From positions 1 through 14,087 of the forward strand of contig JBBRLA010000154.1 of the NCBI GenBank assembly GCA_038231615.1: a stretch of DNA of 14,087 nt, given 5' to 3'. Source of the stretch: JBBRLA01 sp038231615. GTDB taxonomy: Bacteria; Myxococcota_A; Polyangia; Palsa-1104; JAEUJZ01. Below the pieces are notes generated by a model. It was given only the letters and a program-made list of their open reading frames with translations. It did no database searches and was not told the DNA's origin. Position 1 is the first letter of the stretch; each line of letters opens with the position of its first letter. Below, piece by piece: positions 5,585 to 13,068 of this stretch. A program made the position numbers and the translations under genes.

Positions 5585-8520
5585 TGTGCACCTCCTCCTT
5601 CTTGCTCTGCCTCGCTCGCCCGGTGATCGGCGAGACGTAGGATTGCTTCCAGCCAGCATAGTTCCAGCCAACCGTATTTCTCCACCAGGCGCCAGAAACG
5701 ATCCGCCAGAGGCGAGTCGAGCCGATGGAGGCCGTGCTGTACCGAGGTCGCCCCGAAATCGACGTTGCCAAACGCCATGCTTCGGTGATGGAAGAGTTCA
5801 ACCCCAATCTGGGCCCCGTCTTTGACAGCCGGAGCGAAGGGGCGGCAGTACCCGTGGTGACTCGCGACCAGATGCTTCACCAGATCGATATCCACAGCCT
5901 CCTTCAGCACATCGCAATGACCTTCGATCATCGCCAAGGACTGGATTTCGTGACGAGCGCCCCATGGATAGCCGCTCCGCTTCTGCGCCAAGCGATGTGC
6001 GCTCTTCGCCCCCGGCGGCATGGCCGACTTCGCCCATGGCGTCGTATCCTTCAGAAAATCAATCTCACTGCCACCACGCAGCATGATCTGAAAGCGCCGA
6101 TCCGCCTTGCCGATGTCGTGTAACCAGCCAGCACGAGCGATGTCCTCGACAAGCGCCCCGGACAGCCCGACCCTCGTTGCGTACTCCCGTGCGTAGTGCT
6201 CGACGTCCTGACTGTGCTTGGACAGAGGCACCGGCCTGCCCGCATGAAACGAGTCATCCTCGTCGGTTGTCAGCTCGACCCCATTCTCGATTGTGTTATT
6301 GCTGTCACCGTAGTCATCGGATTGCAGCCAGGTGCGCAGTTCTTGGATGGGCACGCGTGTTCCCTGCAGGACCGTCCACGGCTCCGCGGCATCCACGACG
6401 ATGGCCTTGCCGCCAGACACCTTCTTCAGCCAGCGCTGGCGCCAGATCACCGGTTCCTGCTCTGCCAGCAGCTTCAAGGCGGCGCGGGCCTCTTCAAGAT
6501 CATCGGCCAACTCGGGCAGGTCCAGTTGTTTGAGGACCCGCGGATGCAGGCGCAACATCGGCTGCCCGCGCCCGAACAGCGCCGCTCGTTCAGCCAGGTC
6601 TTTCACGACCTCAGATGATTCAGGATCGAAGCATCCCTCGCGAATGCCCCCACGGGTCGCTGGCACCACGATGGTATCCCCAGGTCGGAGTTCCTTTTTC
6701 TCCTTGATCACTTCGCTCCTGTCGCCATCCCAGCGTAATGCGCCATTCCAGCGCGACGACGGCTTCTCCGTCGGAGGTTCATTTTCTTCGTCCGACGCCA
6801 GCTCGACGTCGGTGATGTCTTCGATGCTCCTTTCACCACTCAACCAGCGGCGAACCGCCATGAAAGGAAGCGATATCGCCTCAAGACTCGATGGGCGAAT
6901 GGCGGCGACTATCGCGCTGCACCTGTCCTTCGCGGCGTCGCGATCCTTCTCACCGGGCGCCTGAATCAGGTCATCCTCGCTCAGGTCCACCCGCCACACG
7001 ACCTGCACATCGGCAGGACTGGTCTTTCGTCCATGAAGCCACAGGCTCACGTCGGGCGCAGACGCGGGCATCGGCGATGTCTGCATCCACAGATCCATGT
7101 AGGCGGGCAAGAGGACAGGGGCAGGCTCCCTGGGCGCCACAATCGCCTCCAGTTCCTCATGGCTCGGTTTGGGTAGAGCAAGGATGCCGAAATCTATCTC
7201 CTTGGTCTTCTTTGTCAGCCGCTCCTTCAGCCAGGCGATCGTCTTGGCGATGGACGTCCTGTAAACGGGATCATCCTTGTCGCTCTTGTCTTGGACGATG
7301 ACGCCGCGCGCGTTTTTGTAACTGCCGAGCCGATCAACACGACCGAAGCGCTGTCTCAGCGCATCGAAGCTGGCCGCCTCGGTGACCAGAGCATCGAAGT
7401 CGAAGTCCGCGCCGGCCTCGATACATTGCGTGCCGACCACGATCAATTTCTTTTCAATCTTCGCCCGATCGCGGCCGGTCATGATGCGAGGCCACAGCTT
7501 CTTCAGCTTGTCATCGCGATCCAGCGGGCGCATCCGACCAGTCAGCAGTTCCACATCGGCCCGGTTGCTCACGAACCGATGCAGCAGATCGACGATCTTC
7601 ATGGCGCTCGCGACCCGGTTGACCACGACGGCGATCACATCATGCTGCTCGATCAGCTTGCGTGCTTCGTCCGCGCACGCCTTCTCCACGCCGTCTCTGC
7701 CGGTCTCCTCTCGCAGCACGCAAGGCTTCTGTGCATGAAGGCGCGGCCCTAGCGGTGACCCTGGTCGCCTCTCCTCGTCACGAAGGCCAAACACCTTCTT
7801 CTCGATTTTCGTCTTGTTGGACTGCGGCGGAGTGGCGGAAAGGAACACATGGCAGAAGCGTGAAGAAAACCCGCGCCCCTGCTCCTGTCTGCCGCGCAGT
7901 TGCTCCAACTGATGCAAGGTCTCGGCAAACGGATTTGACAGGTGGACTTCATCCAGGAACAGCAGCACATCATTGCCCAGCAGGCCGGCGTGGACCGGCT
8001 TCATCCCCGTGCTGACGCCATAACCTTGAATGAGCAAGCGGGACCCGAACTGGTCAACCGTCGAAGCCAGAATCAGGGGCTGATCTGGCGTCCGCGCCCA
8101 GCCATCGTCTTTCGGCATGCCGCCGCGGAGCGTGAAGACCCCAACGGGTTCTGCTTCCTTGCAGAGCGAACTCAATTGCCGGGCGACCTCCTTCACGATC
8201 GGCGGAGCGTCCTCGCTGATCAGGGCGCGCAAGAGTTTTCGCCCTCGCTCGGCGACCTGATCGACGACAACACGACGATCCACGACCATCGCGATCCGCC
8301 GGGGGCACCAGCGGTTGTCCCGTTGCTCTGCGTCAAGGGCCAGGGCAAACAGGGCGATGTCGATGCAGGTTGTCTTACCAGCGCCGGTCGGCAAATCGAG
8401 CACATCGGGCCACTTGCCTTCCTTCATGATTTCGTGCAGCAGGCGAGTCTGCCAATCGAACGGCGAGTAGCCATGTATGGCAAAATGAAAGGTGTCAAAA
8501 TTGTCGGCGGACAGGCTCAT
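5581..8520 (-). CDS. cas3: Cas3 helicase-nuclease, type I-G (helicase then C-terminal HD)
   Basis: 979 residues from ATG 8520, which overlaps the csb2 stop as ATGA; an upstream in-frame extension to 8667 lies inside csb2 and is not used. The SF2 helicase core has Walker A PTGAGKTT (44-51), DRRVVVDQV (81-89), DEVH (190-193), FLSATPP (226-232), motif V VGTQCIEAGADFDFD and motif VI QRFGRVDRLG (390-399). The HD nuclease is at the C-terminus (about 765-970): H769, H801-D802 in WLHDIGK, H887-H888 in VASHHG and D965. Helicase-first, HD-last order is the hallmark of the GSU0051-type Cas3 of subtype I-G/I-U, whereas most Cas3 proteins have HD first. It would be recruited by target-bound Cascade to unwind and degrade DNA. 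All catalytic motifs appear intact. Confidence 0.9.
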   Translation of the reverse strand: MSLSADNFDTFHFAIHGYSPFDWQTRLLHEIMKEGKWPDVLDLPTGAGKTTCIDIALFALALDAEQRDNRWCPRRIAMVVDRRVVVDQVAERGRKLLRALISEDAPPIVKEVARQLSSLCKEAEPVGVFTLRGGMPKDDGWARTPDQPLILASTVDQFGSRLLIQGYGVSTGMKPVHAGLLGNDVLLFLDEVHLSNPFAETLHQLEQLRGRQEQGRGFSSRFCHVFLSATPPQSNKTKIEKKVFGLRDEERRPGSPLGPRLHAQKPCVLREETGRDGVEKACADEARKLIEQHDVIAVVVNRVASAMKIVDLLHRFVSNRADVELLTGRMRPLDRDDKLKKLWPRIMTGRDRAKIEKKLIVVGTQCIEAGADFDFDALVTEAASFDALRQRFGRVDRLGSYKNARGVIVQDKSDKDDPVYRTSIAKTIAWLKERLTKKTKEIDFGILALPKPSHEELEAIVAPREPAPVLLPAYMDLWMQTSPMPASAPDVSLWLHGRKTSPADVQVVWRVDLSEDDLIQAPGEKDRDAAKDRCSAIVAAIRPSSLEAISLPFMAVRRWLSGERSIEDITDVELASDEENEPPTEKPSSRWNGALRWDGDRSEVIKEKKELRPGDTIVVPATRGGIREGCFDPESSEVVKDLAERAALFGRGQPMLRLHPRVLKQLDLPELADDLEEARAALKLLAEQEPVIWRQRWLKKVSGGKAIVVDAAEPWTVLQGTRVPIQELRTWLQSDDYGDSNNTIENGVELTTDEDDSFHAGRPVPLSKHSQDVEHYAREYATRVGLSGALVEDIARAGWLHDIGKADRRFQIMLRGGSEIDFLKDTTPWAKSAMPPGAKSAHRLAQKRSGYPWGARHEIQSLAMIEGHCDVLKEAVDIDLVKHLVASHHGYCRPFAPAVKDGAQIGVELFHHRSMAFGNVDFGATSVQHGLHRLDSPLADRFWRLVEKYGWLELCWLEAILRLADHRASEAEQEGGGAQ

Positions 8521-10178
8521 CTTGACTCCTGATCGAGAACTGGTCGGCAAAGCCCAAGACCGAAGAAGCGACCTGCTCCTATCAGCACTGGACCTCGCAC
8601 TGACTCGCCGAAGTAGATGTCCGCATGTACTCTGACTCTGGGGGGGCGACCCGGACGGTTCGGCCACGGCAGGAACGAGCGCGCCGGTTGCGCACCCGGC
8701 AGGAGTGGATCAAACGTTACTTCCACTGACACGGGAGCCGGCAGGCCGATGCGCACGCACGCGTCGGCGATCAATCGTTGTGCTTCCGTCGCAGCCTTGT
8801 AGGCCGTGCCCGCGAAGTTGCTGCGCAAGTTCCCCGGATTCCTGTCCAGGCCAATGGGAGTGGCTGTGACAAAGCGTCGCGCAGGCTTGCACCAAGTGTG
8901 GATACGGAGCGCCGCGTGACTTGGCAACTCGATGCGCCGAAAACGCACTGGCGGCAGAGTCCCTCCGGCCAGTTCGACGATGCCATTTCTTCCGCGATCG
9001 CGCTCCCAGTCTCCGATCAGCCGCAGCAATGCCTCTCGATCTGGTGCGGGCATTGCACGGGGCAGCACGATGGCGCAGCCCTTCACTGACCCGTCGGCAT
9101 GGTCGTGTCCCACGAACGGCAGCGCAACAAAAGCCACATGGATGTTGTCCGCTGGAGGGCCATCCTGTCGATGCCCGGAGAGCGATTCTGGCAGTGTTCG
9201 CGACCCGTGCTGCTCGATCAGCGCTCTGCGCAGTGCCTGTGTGAGATCGGTCGTGCGGGATGACATGGGGTGAGCACCGTCGACGCGCTCGAATATGATC
9301 CACTCCTCCGAGAAGACGCTTTGTTCGCAGGTCGCCGAGCCCAGCGTCACCTGCGGCCGGCCGTAGCGCTGTGGCAGTGCCGGCAGCACCCGGTATTGGA
9401 CGCTCCGGTGGCGCGTGAAAGCCTCCTCCAGATGCGCGACTTGCCCTTCGCTCACCGTTCGCAGCACTGTGTCGCCATTTGGATCGGGCACAAGTGTCGG
9501 GGTAAAGACGCGTTCGACGATCGCACAGCGCACCAGTGAAGATGAATGCCCAAGGCGGGTTACGCGCTCACATAGGCGATCGAGGGCTGCTCGCATCGGT
9601 GCCGGGGGTTCGCTGGACCAGGAGATGGCAAAGCATCGCCGCGACGGAAACACCACGGGAAATGTGCGGACCTGTCGCGTCCTGCGCCCCGGTAGCAGAG
9701 CTGCCGAGGTGGCCAGTGCCTTGGCCGAGGGCTCGGGATCGATGACCTGCTGGTCGGCGAGAAAAGACGTGAGCTTCTTGTTCTCCCTTTCGACCACCTT
9801 TTTCGCCTGTTTCAGCTCCTTCGTCGTCTCCGGCGTCTTTTCCGCCATATCGAGTCTTACAACAGTCGCGCAAGCATCTCTCAGTGGCTTCTCGAGATCG
9901 CCAACCAGAGAAATGTCGTTCACCGGTACGTAGACGTCCAGCACGTCTCTTCTGCCCACAGCATCATCGAGATCGACGTCGAGAGACGGGGGGGCCTGCT
10001 TCTCCAACCAAAGAAGGGCGTCACGTTCGATCGCATACTCCGGTTCATTATCGTGTAACGCTGCAACGAGCGCGGAGAACAGCCGGGCCGGATGAGGGGG
10101 CCACTCTGCTTGGCTGCGATCGTTGTGCGCAGTGGCCGCGTATCGGCCACCGAGCAGTTCGACTTCGATGGTCAACAT
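8517..10178 (-). CDS. csb2: Csb2, Cas5-Cas6 fusion of type I-G Cascade
   Basis: 553 residues; its ATG directly follows the TAG of csb1 (TAGATG), so translation is coupled. The N-terminus LTIEVELLGGRYAATA, then AEWPPHPARLFSALVAALHD, is the Cas5-like RAMP start typical of the GSU0054 family. The C-terminus VLIGAGRFFGLGLCRPV carries the glycine-rich loop of Cas6-like RAMP folds. In type I-G this single protein both caps the crRNA 5' end (Cas5 role) and cleaves the CRISPR repeat (Cas6 role). The middle region (about 110-170) is rich in Lys and Glu and may be a flexible coiled linker. Length fits the family and I see no frameshift. Confidence 0.85.
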   Translation of the reverse strand: MLTIEVELLGGRYAATAHNDRSQAEWPPHPARLFSALVAALHDNEPEYAIERDALLWLEKQAPPSLDVDLDDAVGRRDVLDVYVPVNDISLVGDLEKPLRDACATVVRLDMAEKTPETTKELKQAKKVVERENKKLTSFLADQQVIDPEPSAKALATSAALLPGRRTRQVRTFPVVFPSRRCFAISWSSEPPAPMRAALDRLCERVTRLGHSSSLVRCAIVERVFTPTLVPDPNGDTVLRTVSEGQVAHLEEAFTRHRSVQYRVLPALPQRYGRPQVTLGSATCEQSVFSEEWIIFERVDGAHPMSSRTTDLTQALRRALIEQHGSRTLPESLSGHRQDGPPADNIHVAFVALPFVGHDHADGSVKGCAIVLPRAMPAPDREALLRLIGDWERDRGRNGIVELAGGTLPPVRFRRIELPSHAALRIHTWCKPARRFVTATPIGLDRNPGNLRSNFAGTAYKAATEAQRLIADACVRIGLPAPVSVEVTFDPLLPGAQPARSFLPWPNRPGRPPRVRVHADIYFGESVRGPVLIGAGRFFGLGLCRPVLDQESR

Positions 10179-11504
10179 CTACTCTACCTCGACGTCGGCT
10201 CCCACTGCGGCAAGCTCGCGGCTCTTCTTGATGAGATGCTCGAGCTTTGGCGACGGTTTGAGGGCAGCTAGCGGCTCGCCGGGTTTCGTCGAAAAACGCA
10301 GGTTGTCGGGCAGCGACGCGACAGCGGCATTGTAGAGGGCGATGGCGCCGTCCAGGTCGAGCTTCAAATTCTCGGTTGTGCCATCCCGTCCGACCGCCTC
10401 AAGGGTCAGGGCCTTGCCCTTTCTTGGAACGAGCAGGCAGCGCGAGCGAAGGTCGTGTCCGCGATCCTCCGCCGCGAGGACCGCCAGCAGTCCCAACGCG
10501 GCCAGCACCGTGCGGGCTTCAATGTCTCCATTGCCGAAACTCAACTTCCGCAGAGCGGCCAGCGACAGCACTACTGTATGCGTGGCGTGATCAATGGTGA
10601 CGCCGCCCGCAACGTCATCAATGGTCGGTGGAATGTTGCTATGATTGATAGCGGTGGGCTTGCCTGCCTTCTGTCCTTCACCCCATTTTTCGACGGCCTC
10701 GACGTCCTGGTCATCCTTGGGTGTCTTGCCTTTGAGAGGTTTCGCTGACTTTACTTCGTGAGTCCAAGTGGCCATGCCATCGGGACCACGCTCCTTTGCG
10801 ACCAAAACAGGTCCTGCACTGGTAACGATGCTCAATGGATCGATGCGGCTCGCTGTCTTGACGCCGGCTATCGCGCCGATACCTACGATTTCGGAGACCA
10901 GGGTTCTGGCGAACTTGGAGCCAAGCCCCCCTTTGGGCCCGGTGCTATCCCAGATACCAAACACCAAGCCGGTGGGACACACCTTGAATAGCGAACCGGC
11001 ATTCTTGGCCGTGGCATCTGTGAACGATTTCCCGATGTCGGATAGACGAAAGAGTGTGTCTTTGAGCAAGCTGTCGCGCAGCAGAGCGTCGGCGACTCGG
11101 TGCGGCGCAGATAGAGACGTCACCACACCGACATCAGGTGCGGCGTTGGAGAAATCGACGGTAATAACGGGCAATGAGATGCGCTTTTCCGTCCAGAGTG
11201 ACTGCAACGCCTCCTCCATTCGGTTCGCCTGACTCTGGACCGAATCAAGCAATACGCAGCGGACACTTTGCGCACCAATCCGTCGATTCTCCCATGCGTA
11301 CTTGATTCCGCTACGATCTTCCGGCTTCATCCGCAAGAGATCGTCGTCTTTCTTGCCGCGGACGCTGTGCGTGGGGGGAAAGATCTTGTCATCCGGGCCG
11401 CCTGCGGGTTCCAGGGTAGCTGTGCCGCGTACGGCAACTATTTTGCCCGCGACGAACTTCTTCAAGGTCTCTAGCGAGAGAGGCACTGCGGTCGAATCAG
11501 CCAT
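10179..11504 (-). CDS. csb1: Csb1, Cas7 backbone subunit of type I-G Cascade
   Basis: 441 residues with a clear Shine-Dalgarno AAGGAG seven bases before ATG 11504. The signature LLDSVQSQANRMEEAL (85-100) is diagnostic of the GSU0053/Csb1 family. Other family-like parts are the N-terminal VRGTATLEPAGG and SAPHRVADALLRDSLL. Cas7 subunits polymerise along the crRNA spacer and form the backbone of Cascade. This is the first gene of the operon and therefore sits directly behind the leader at 11505-11691. It is complete at both ends. Confidence 0.9.
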   Translation of the reverse strand: MADSTAVPLSLETLKKFVAGKIVAVRGTATLEPAGGPDDKIFPPTHSVRGKKDDDLLRMKPEDRSGIKYAWENRRIGAQSVRCVLLDSVQSQANRMEEALQSLWTEKRISLPVITVDFSNAAPDVGVVTSLSAPHRVADALLRDSLLKDTLFRLSDIGKSFTDATAKNAGSLFKVCPTGLVFGIWDSTGPKGGLGSKFARTLVSEIVGIGAIAGVKTASRIDPLSIVTSAGPVLVAKERGPDGMATWTHEVKSAKPLKGKTPKDDQDVEAVEKWGEGQKAGKPTAINHSNIPPTIDDVAGGVTIDHATHTVVLSLAALRKLSFGNGDIEARTVLAALGLLAVLAAEDRGHDLRSRCLLVPRKGKALTLEAVGRDGTTENLKLDLDGAIALYNAAVASLPDNLRFSTKPGEPLAALKPSPKLEHLIKKSRELAAVGADVEVE

Positions 11505-11509
11505 AGGTC

Positions 11510-11515
11510 ATCTCC
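11510..11515 (-). promoter_or_regulatory. ribosome binding site of csb1
   Basis: On the minus strand GACAAGGAGATGACCTATG: AAGGAG ends seven bases before the ATG. It is the strongest Shine-Dalgarno of the cas operon; the downstream cas genes instead rely on overlapping stop/start codons. Confidence 0.7.
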
Positions 11516-11567
11516 TTGTCAGAGTACATTCGTGACGACAAAGTCGCCAATTTTTCCCACTGCTCGG

Positions 11568-11596
11568 TGTATACCAAGACCACTGGAACTTGTATA
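11568..11596 (-). promoter_or_regulatory. putative cas operon promoter (-10-like boxes)
   Basis: Two TATACA hexamers on the minus strand, at 11596-11591 and 11573-11568, lie about 90 and 65 bases before the csb1 start. Neither has a good TTGACA box at 16-18 bp, so the promoter may need an activator. The upstream TATACA begins only two bases after the inverted-repeat arm at 11598-11612, so that arm occupies the -35/spacer region of this candidate. Confidence 0.35.
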
Positions 11597-11597
11597 G

Positions 11598-11680
11598 TCG
11601 GCCGCAGTCAGGAGGATGCTCAGATAGGGCTTCGGAACACTACCCGATGCCTTGCTTCAATGGGGCCTGACTGCGGCCGA
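11598..11680. repeat. 15-bp perfect inverted repeat with 53-nt loop in the cas leader
   Basis: TCGGCCGCAGTCAGG at 11598-11612 and its exact reverse complement CCTGACTGCGGCCGA at 11666-11680. The right arm is the core of the repeat-like 36-mer at 11654-11689; the left arm adjoins a candidate cas -10 box. It could fold as an RNA stem on either strand or act as a paired operator. Confidence 0.75.
11639..11654. repeat. 16-bp direct repeat, copy A (15/16 identical)
   Basis: ACTACCCGATGCCTTG; copy B is ACTTCCCGATGCCTTG at 12261-12276. The two copies bracket the DUF3368 toxin gene, one just upstream of its start and one just past its stop. Both are followed within 16-36 bp by TTTATCGC, which contains the stop codon of the adjoining gene. 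Confidence 0.6.
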
Positions 11681-11689
11681 ATCGAAAGC
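11654..11689. repeat. solitary CRISPR-repeat-like 36-mer, copy 1
   Basis: Starts GCTTCAATGGGGCC and ends GGCCGAATCGAAAGC. The two ends are imperfect inverses of each other (GCTTCAAT against ATCGAAAGC), and a GGCC-7nt-GGCC stem lies in the middle. This is the general build of type I repeats, which often carry GTTTCAAT/ATTGAAAC ends. It shares 12 of its first 13 bases with the 36-mer at 12625. No second direct copy follows at spacer distance, so it is not an array. It sits between the toxin stop codon and the cas promoter region. Confidence 0.4.
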
Positions 11690-11691
11690 CT

Positions 11692-12213
11692 TTATCGCGG
11701 CGACCTGCTCAGCTCCCGCCATACATCTTCGAGGAGATCTGGTGAGATCCAAATATCTCCCCGTGCCTTGATCGCGTCGAAGATCGCGCGCACTTCAGCG
11801 AGGCGGATGACGCCGTCCCGGTACGCTTGCACGATCACTCCTACGGTGCCTTTGACCGTAAGCCCTTGCAGGCGTGCTACATCGCGAGCGCGCTTTTCAT
11901 CGAGTAGAATCAAATCTGCCCTGTAATTCAGGGCGAGTTGGATGGACTCAATCTCCCCCTGGTGCAGTCCATTCGCTCCAGGCCAGGACGGTTGGATTAT
12001 GACCGACTCAACCTGCAACCTGCTGCGAGCGATCGCCAGCGAGACCAGCGGCGCGTCAGGGTGCTCTCCGGCCTGTCCCTGTTCGACCACTTCGATTTGG
12101 ACGGCCCGTGACAGCAGCAGGGTCCGCCCGTATACCGTCCAGAGCAGGTCCAGCAGGCCGAGTTTCGAGAGGGTGATGAGTGGACCTGAATTGGTGACCA
12201 CATAGGACGACAT
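11692..12213 (-). CDS. DUF3368 PIN-like toxin
   Basis: 173 residues from ATG 12213 (MSSYVVTNSGPLITLSK); a longer frame to 12249 lacks support. The family signature is plain: NSGPLITLSKLGLLDLL at the start, HQGEIESIQLALNYRADLILLDEKRARDVA in the middle, given here in pieces (GE at the second acidic site, DLILLDEKRAR at the third), and GLTVKGTVGVIVQAY after it. The first PIN aspartate is Asn in this protein (VVTNSGP), a variation common in DUF3368. It is the toxin partner of UPF0175, whose gene lies upstream. The 86-bp gap between the two genes is unusually wide for such a pair and contains direct-repeat copy B. Confidence 0.8.
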   Translation of the reverse strand: MSSYVVTNSGPLITLSKLGLLDLLWTVYGRTLLLSRAVQIEVVEQGQAGEHPDAPLVSLAIARSRLQVESVIIQPSWPGANGLHQGEIESIQLALNYRADLILLDEKRARDVARLQGLTVKGTVGVIVQAYRDGVIRLAEVRAIFDAIKARGDIWISPDLLEDVWRELSRSPR

Positions 12214-12260
12214 GGCGCATGTAATACCTGGATCCAAAGGGCCTGTCAATCCTATTATGT

Positions 12261-12276
12261 ACTTCCCGATGCCTTG
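12261..12276. repeat. 16-bp direct repeat, copy B
   Basis: ACTTCCCGATGCCTTG, one mismatch from copy A at 11639-11654, in the gap between the UPF0175 and DUF3368 genes. The two copies lie 622 bp apart. Confidence 0.6.
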
Positions 12277-12299
12277 AATGCTCTGCGACGGATTTATCG

Positions 12300-12563
12300 C
12301 TATGCGAGTTCTTCGCTCGCCATCTCTGCAGAGTAGTGCGGCTTCAAGCCAGCCGCATGGGCGTGCCGGATGATCTCCTGCTGGCTCACCCCCGCCATTT
12401 CCGCAGCCCGTCCGATGGTGACGAGCTGATTGCTATACAAGTACAGTGCTTCCTGAATCTTCAGTTGGCGAATGCCAAGGAGGAATGCCTCCTGGGCCCG
12501 ATCCTGGTATTTTTGCAGGTCGGCATCGAAATGCTGGGGAAGCTCGAACGTGATCGTCTTCAT
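12300..12563 (-). CDS. UPF0175 family antitoxin
   Basis: 87 residues from ATG 12563 (a GTG lies directly in front). FLLGIRQLKIQEALYLYSN, then IGRAAEMAGVSQQEIIRHA, is the core of UPF0175: a ribbon/helix N-terminal part followed by a helix-turn-helix-like segment in which GRAAEMAGVS is the recognition region. UPF0175 proteins pair with DUF3368 PIN toxins and repress their own promoter. A perfect 8-bp palindrome 22 bases upstream of the start is a natural operator candidate. No strong Shine-Dalgarno is visible. Confidence 0.85.
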   Translation of the reverse strand: MKTITFELPQHFDADLQKYQDRAQEAFLLGIRQLKIQEALYLYSNQLVTIGRAAEMAGVSQQEIIRHAHAAGLKPHYSAEMASEELA

Positions 12564-12584
12564 CACATATTCATAGCACGATCG

Positions 12585-12602
12585 ATCCCTTTTGAAAGGG
12601 AT
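12585..12602. promoter_or_regulatory. palindrome, candidate operator of the UPF0175 TA operon
   Basis: ATCCCTTT-TG-AAAGGGAT: two perfect 8-bp arms separated by two bases, just upstream of the antitoxin gene. Size and position suit a homodimeric antitoxin repressor. Confidence 0.5.
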
Positions 12603-12624
12603 AGGAAAACCCAGGATGGGGGAA

Positions 12625-12660
12625 GCTTCAATGAGGCTCCGTCTCAGCGACGGGGATGGG
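12625..12660. repeat. solitary CRISPR-repeat-like 36-mer, copy 2
   Basis: Begins GCTTCAATGAGGC and ends GGGGATGGG. The central stem is CTCCGTC (12637-12643), loop TCAGC, GACGGGG (12649-12655): seven pairs including one G-T. The 36-nt length, the GCTTCAAT end (ATTGAAGC on the other strand) and the central GC hairpin with a 5-nt loop are what a Cas6-processed type I repeat looks like. A stray GATGGG at 12615-12620, just before it, could be the end of a lost neighbouring repeat. No further copy is present in the window. Confidence 0.5.
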
Positions 12661-12666
12661 TCCTGT

Positions 12667-12738
12667 GCTCATCAGCCACATGCCCGGCCGGAGCACGCCG
12701 CGGGTCTCGGCGTCGTCGAGGATGGCCGCGGTTGTCGA
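12667..12738 (-). other. short open stretch after the DUF1501 stop
   Basis: In the same frame as the DUF1501 stump, directly after its stop, the minus strand continues STTAAILDDAETRGVLRPGM without further stops until it enters the repeat-like 36-mer. DDAETRGVLRPG faintly recalls the DAERRGLLKPG stretch of cysteine synthases. It is too short to name and may be an untranslated coincidence. Confidence 0.15.
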
Positions 12739-13059
12739 TCAGCCCTTTGGCAAAAGCTCCGGGATGGGCGTGCCGTTGTCGGTGATGCTGACGCGGCGGC
12801 CGAGGGGGGTGGGGAACTCCTTGTCGGGGTCGATGCCAAGCAGGGTGGTCAGGGTGGCGAAGAGGTCGGGGACCTTGACCGGCTTTTCCACCACGTTGCG
12901 GCCCTCGGTGTCGGTCTTGCCGTGGATGATGCCGCCGCGTACGCCGCCGCCAGCCAGGACCGCGGAGAACGCCTGCGGGTAGTGGTCACGCCCGTCGTTG
13001 GAGTTGATCTGCGGCGTGCGGCCGAAGTCGCCCATGCACACGATCAGCGTGTCTTCGTA
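12739..13059 (-). pseudogene. DUF1501 protein, C-terminal fragment
   Basis: The frame reads YEDTLIVCMGDFGRTPQIN, then GRDHYPQAFSAVLAGGGVRGG, VPDLFATLTTLLGIDPDKEF and TPLGRRVSITDNGTPIPELL, given here in pieces. This is the conserved end of DUF1501 (alkaline-phosphatase-fold) proteins that are abundant in planctomycetes and present in other environmental phyla. About 105 of the usual 400-plus residues remain; the rest, including the Tat signal and metal-site region, is absent. The homology breaks nine bases from the stop codon of the neighbouring nuclease-fold gene, and no N-terminal half is found on the far side of that gene. Confidence 0.8.
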
Positions 13060-13068
13060 ACAATGGAA

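Noticed and set aside
8521..8667. N-terminal extension of Cas3
   Set aside because: The extra 49 codons lie wholly inside csb2, have no domain character, and ATG 8520 makes the classic ATGA overlap.
10510..10525. third GCTTCAATG sequence within csb1
   Set aside because: It is explained by the csb1 coding sequence (GDIEARTV), the similarity ends after nine bases and no hairpin follows, so it is not counted as a repeat-like element.
11598..11680. Rho-independent terminator for the toxin gene
   Set aside because: The stem arms are separated by 53 bases and no T run follows on the minus strand, so an intrinsic terminator is unlikely.
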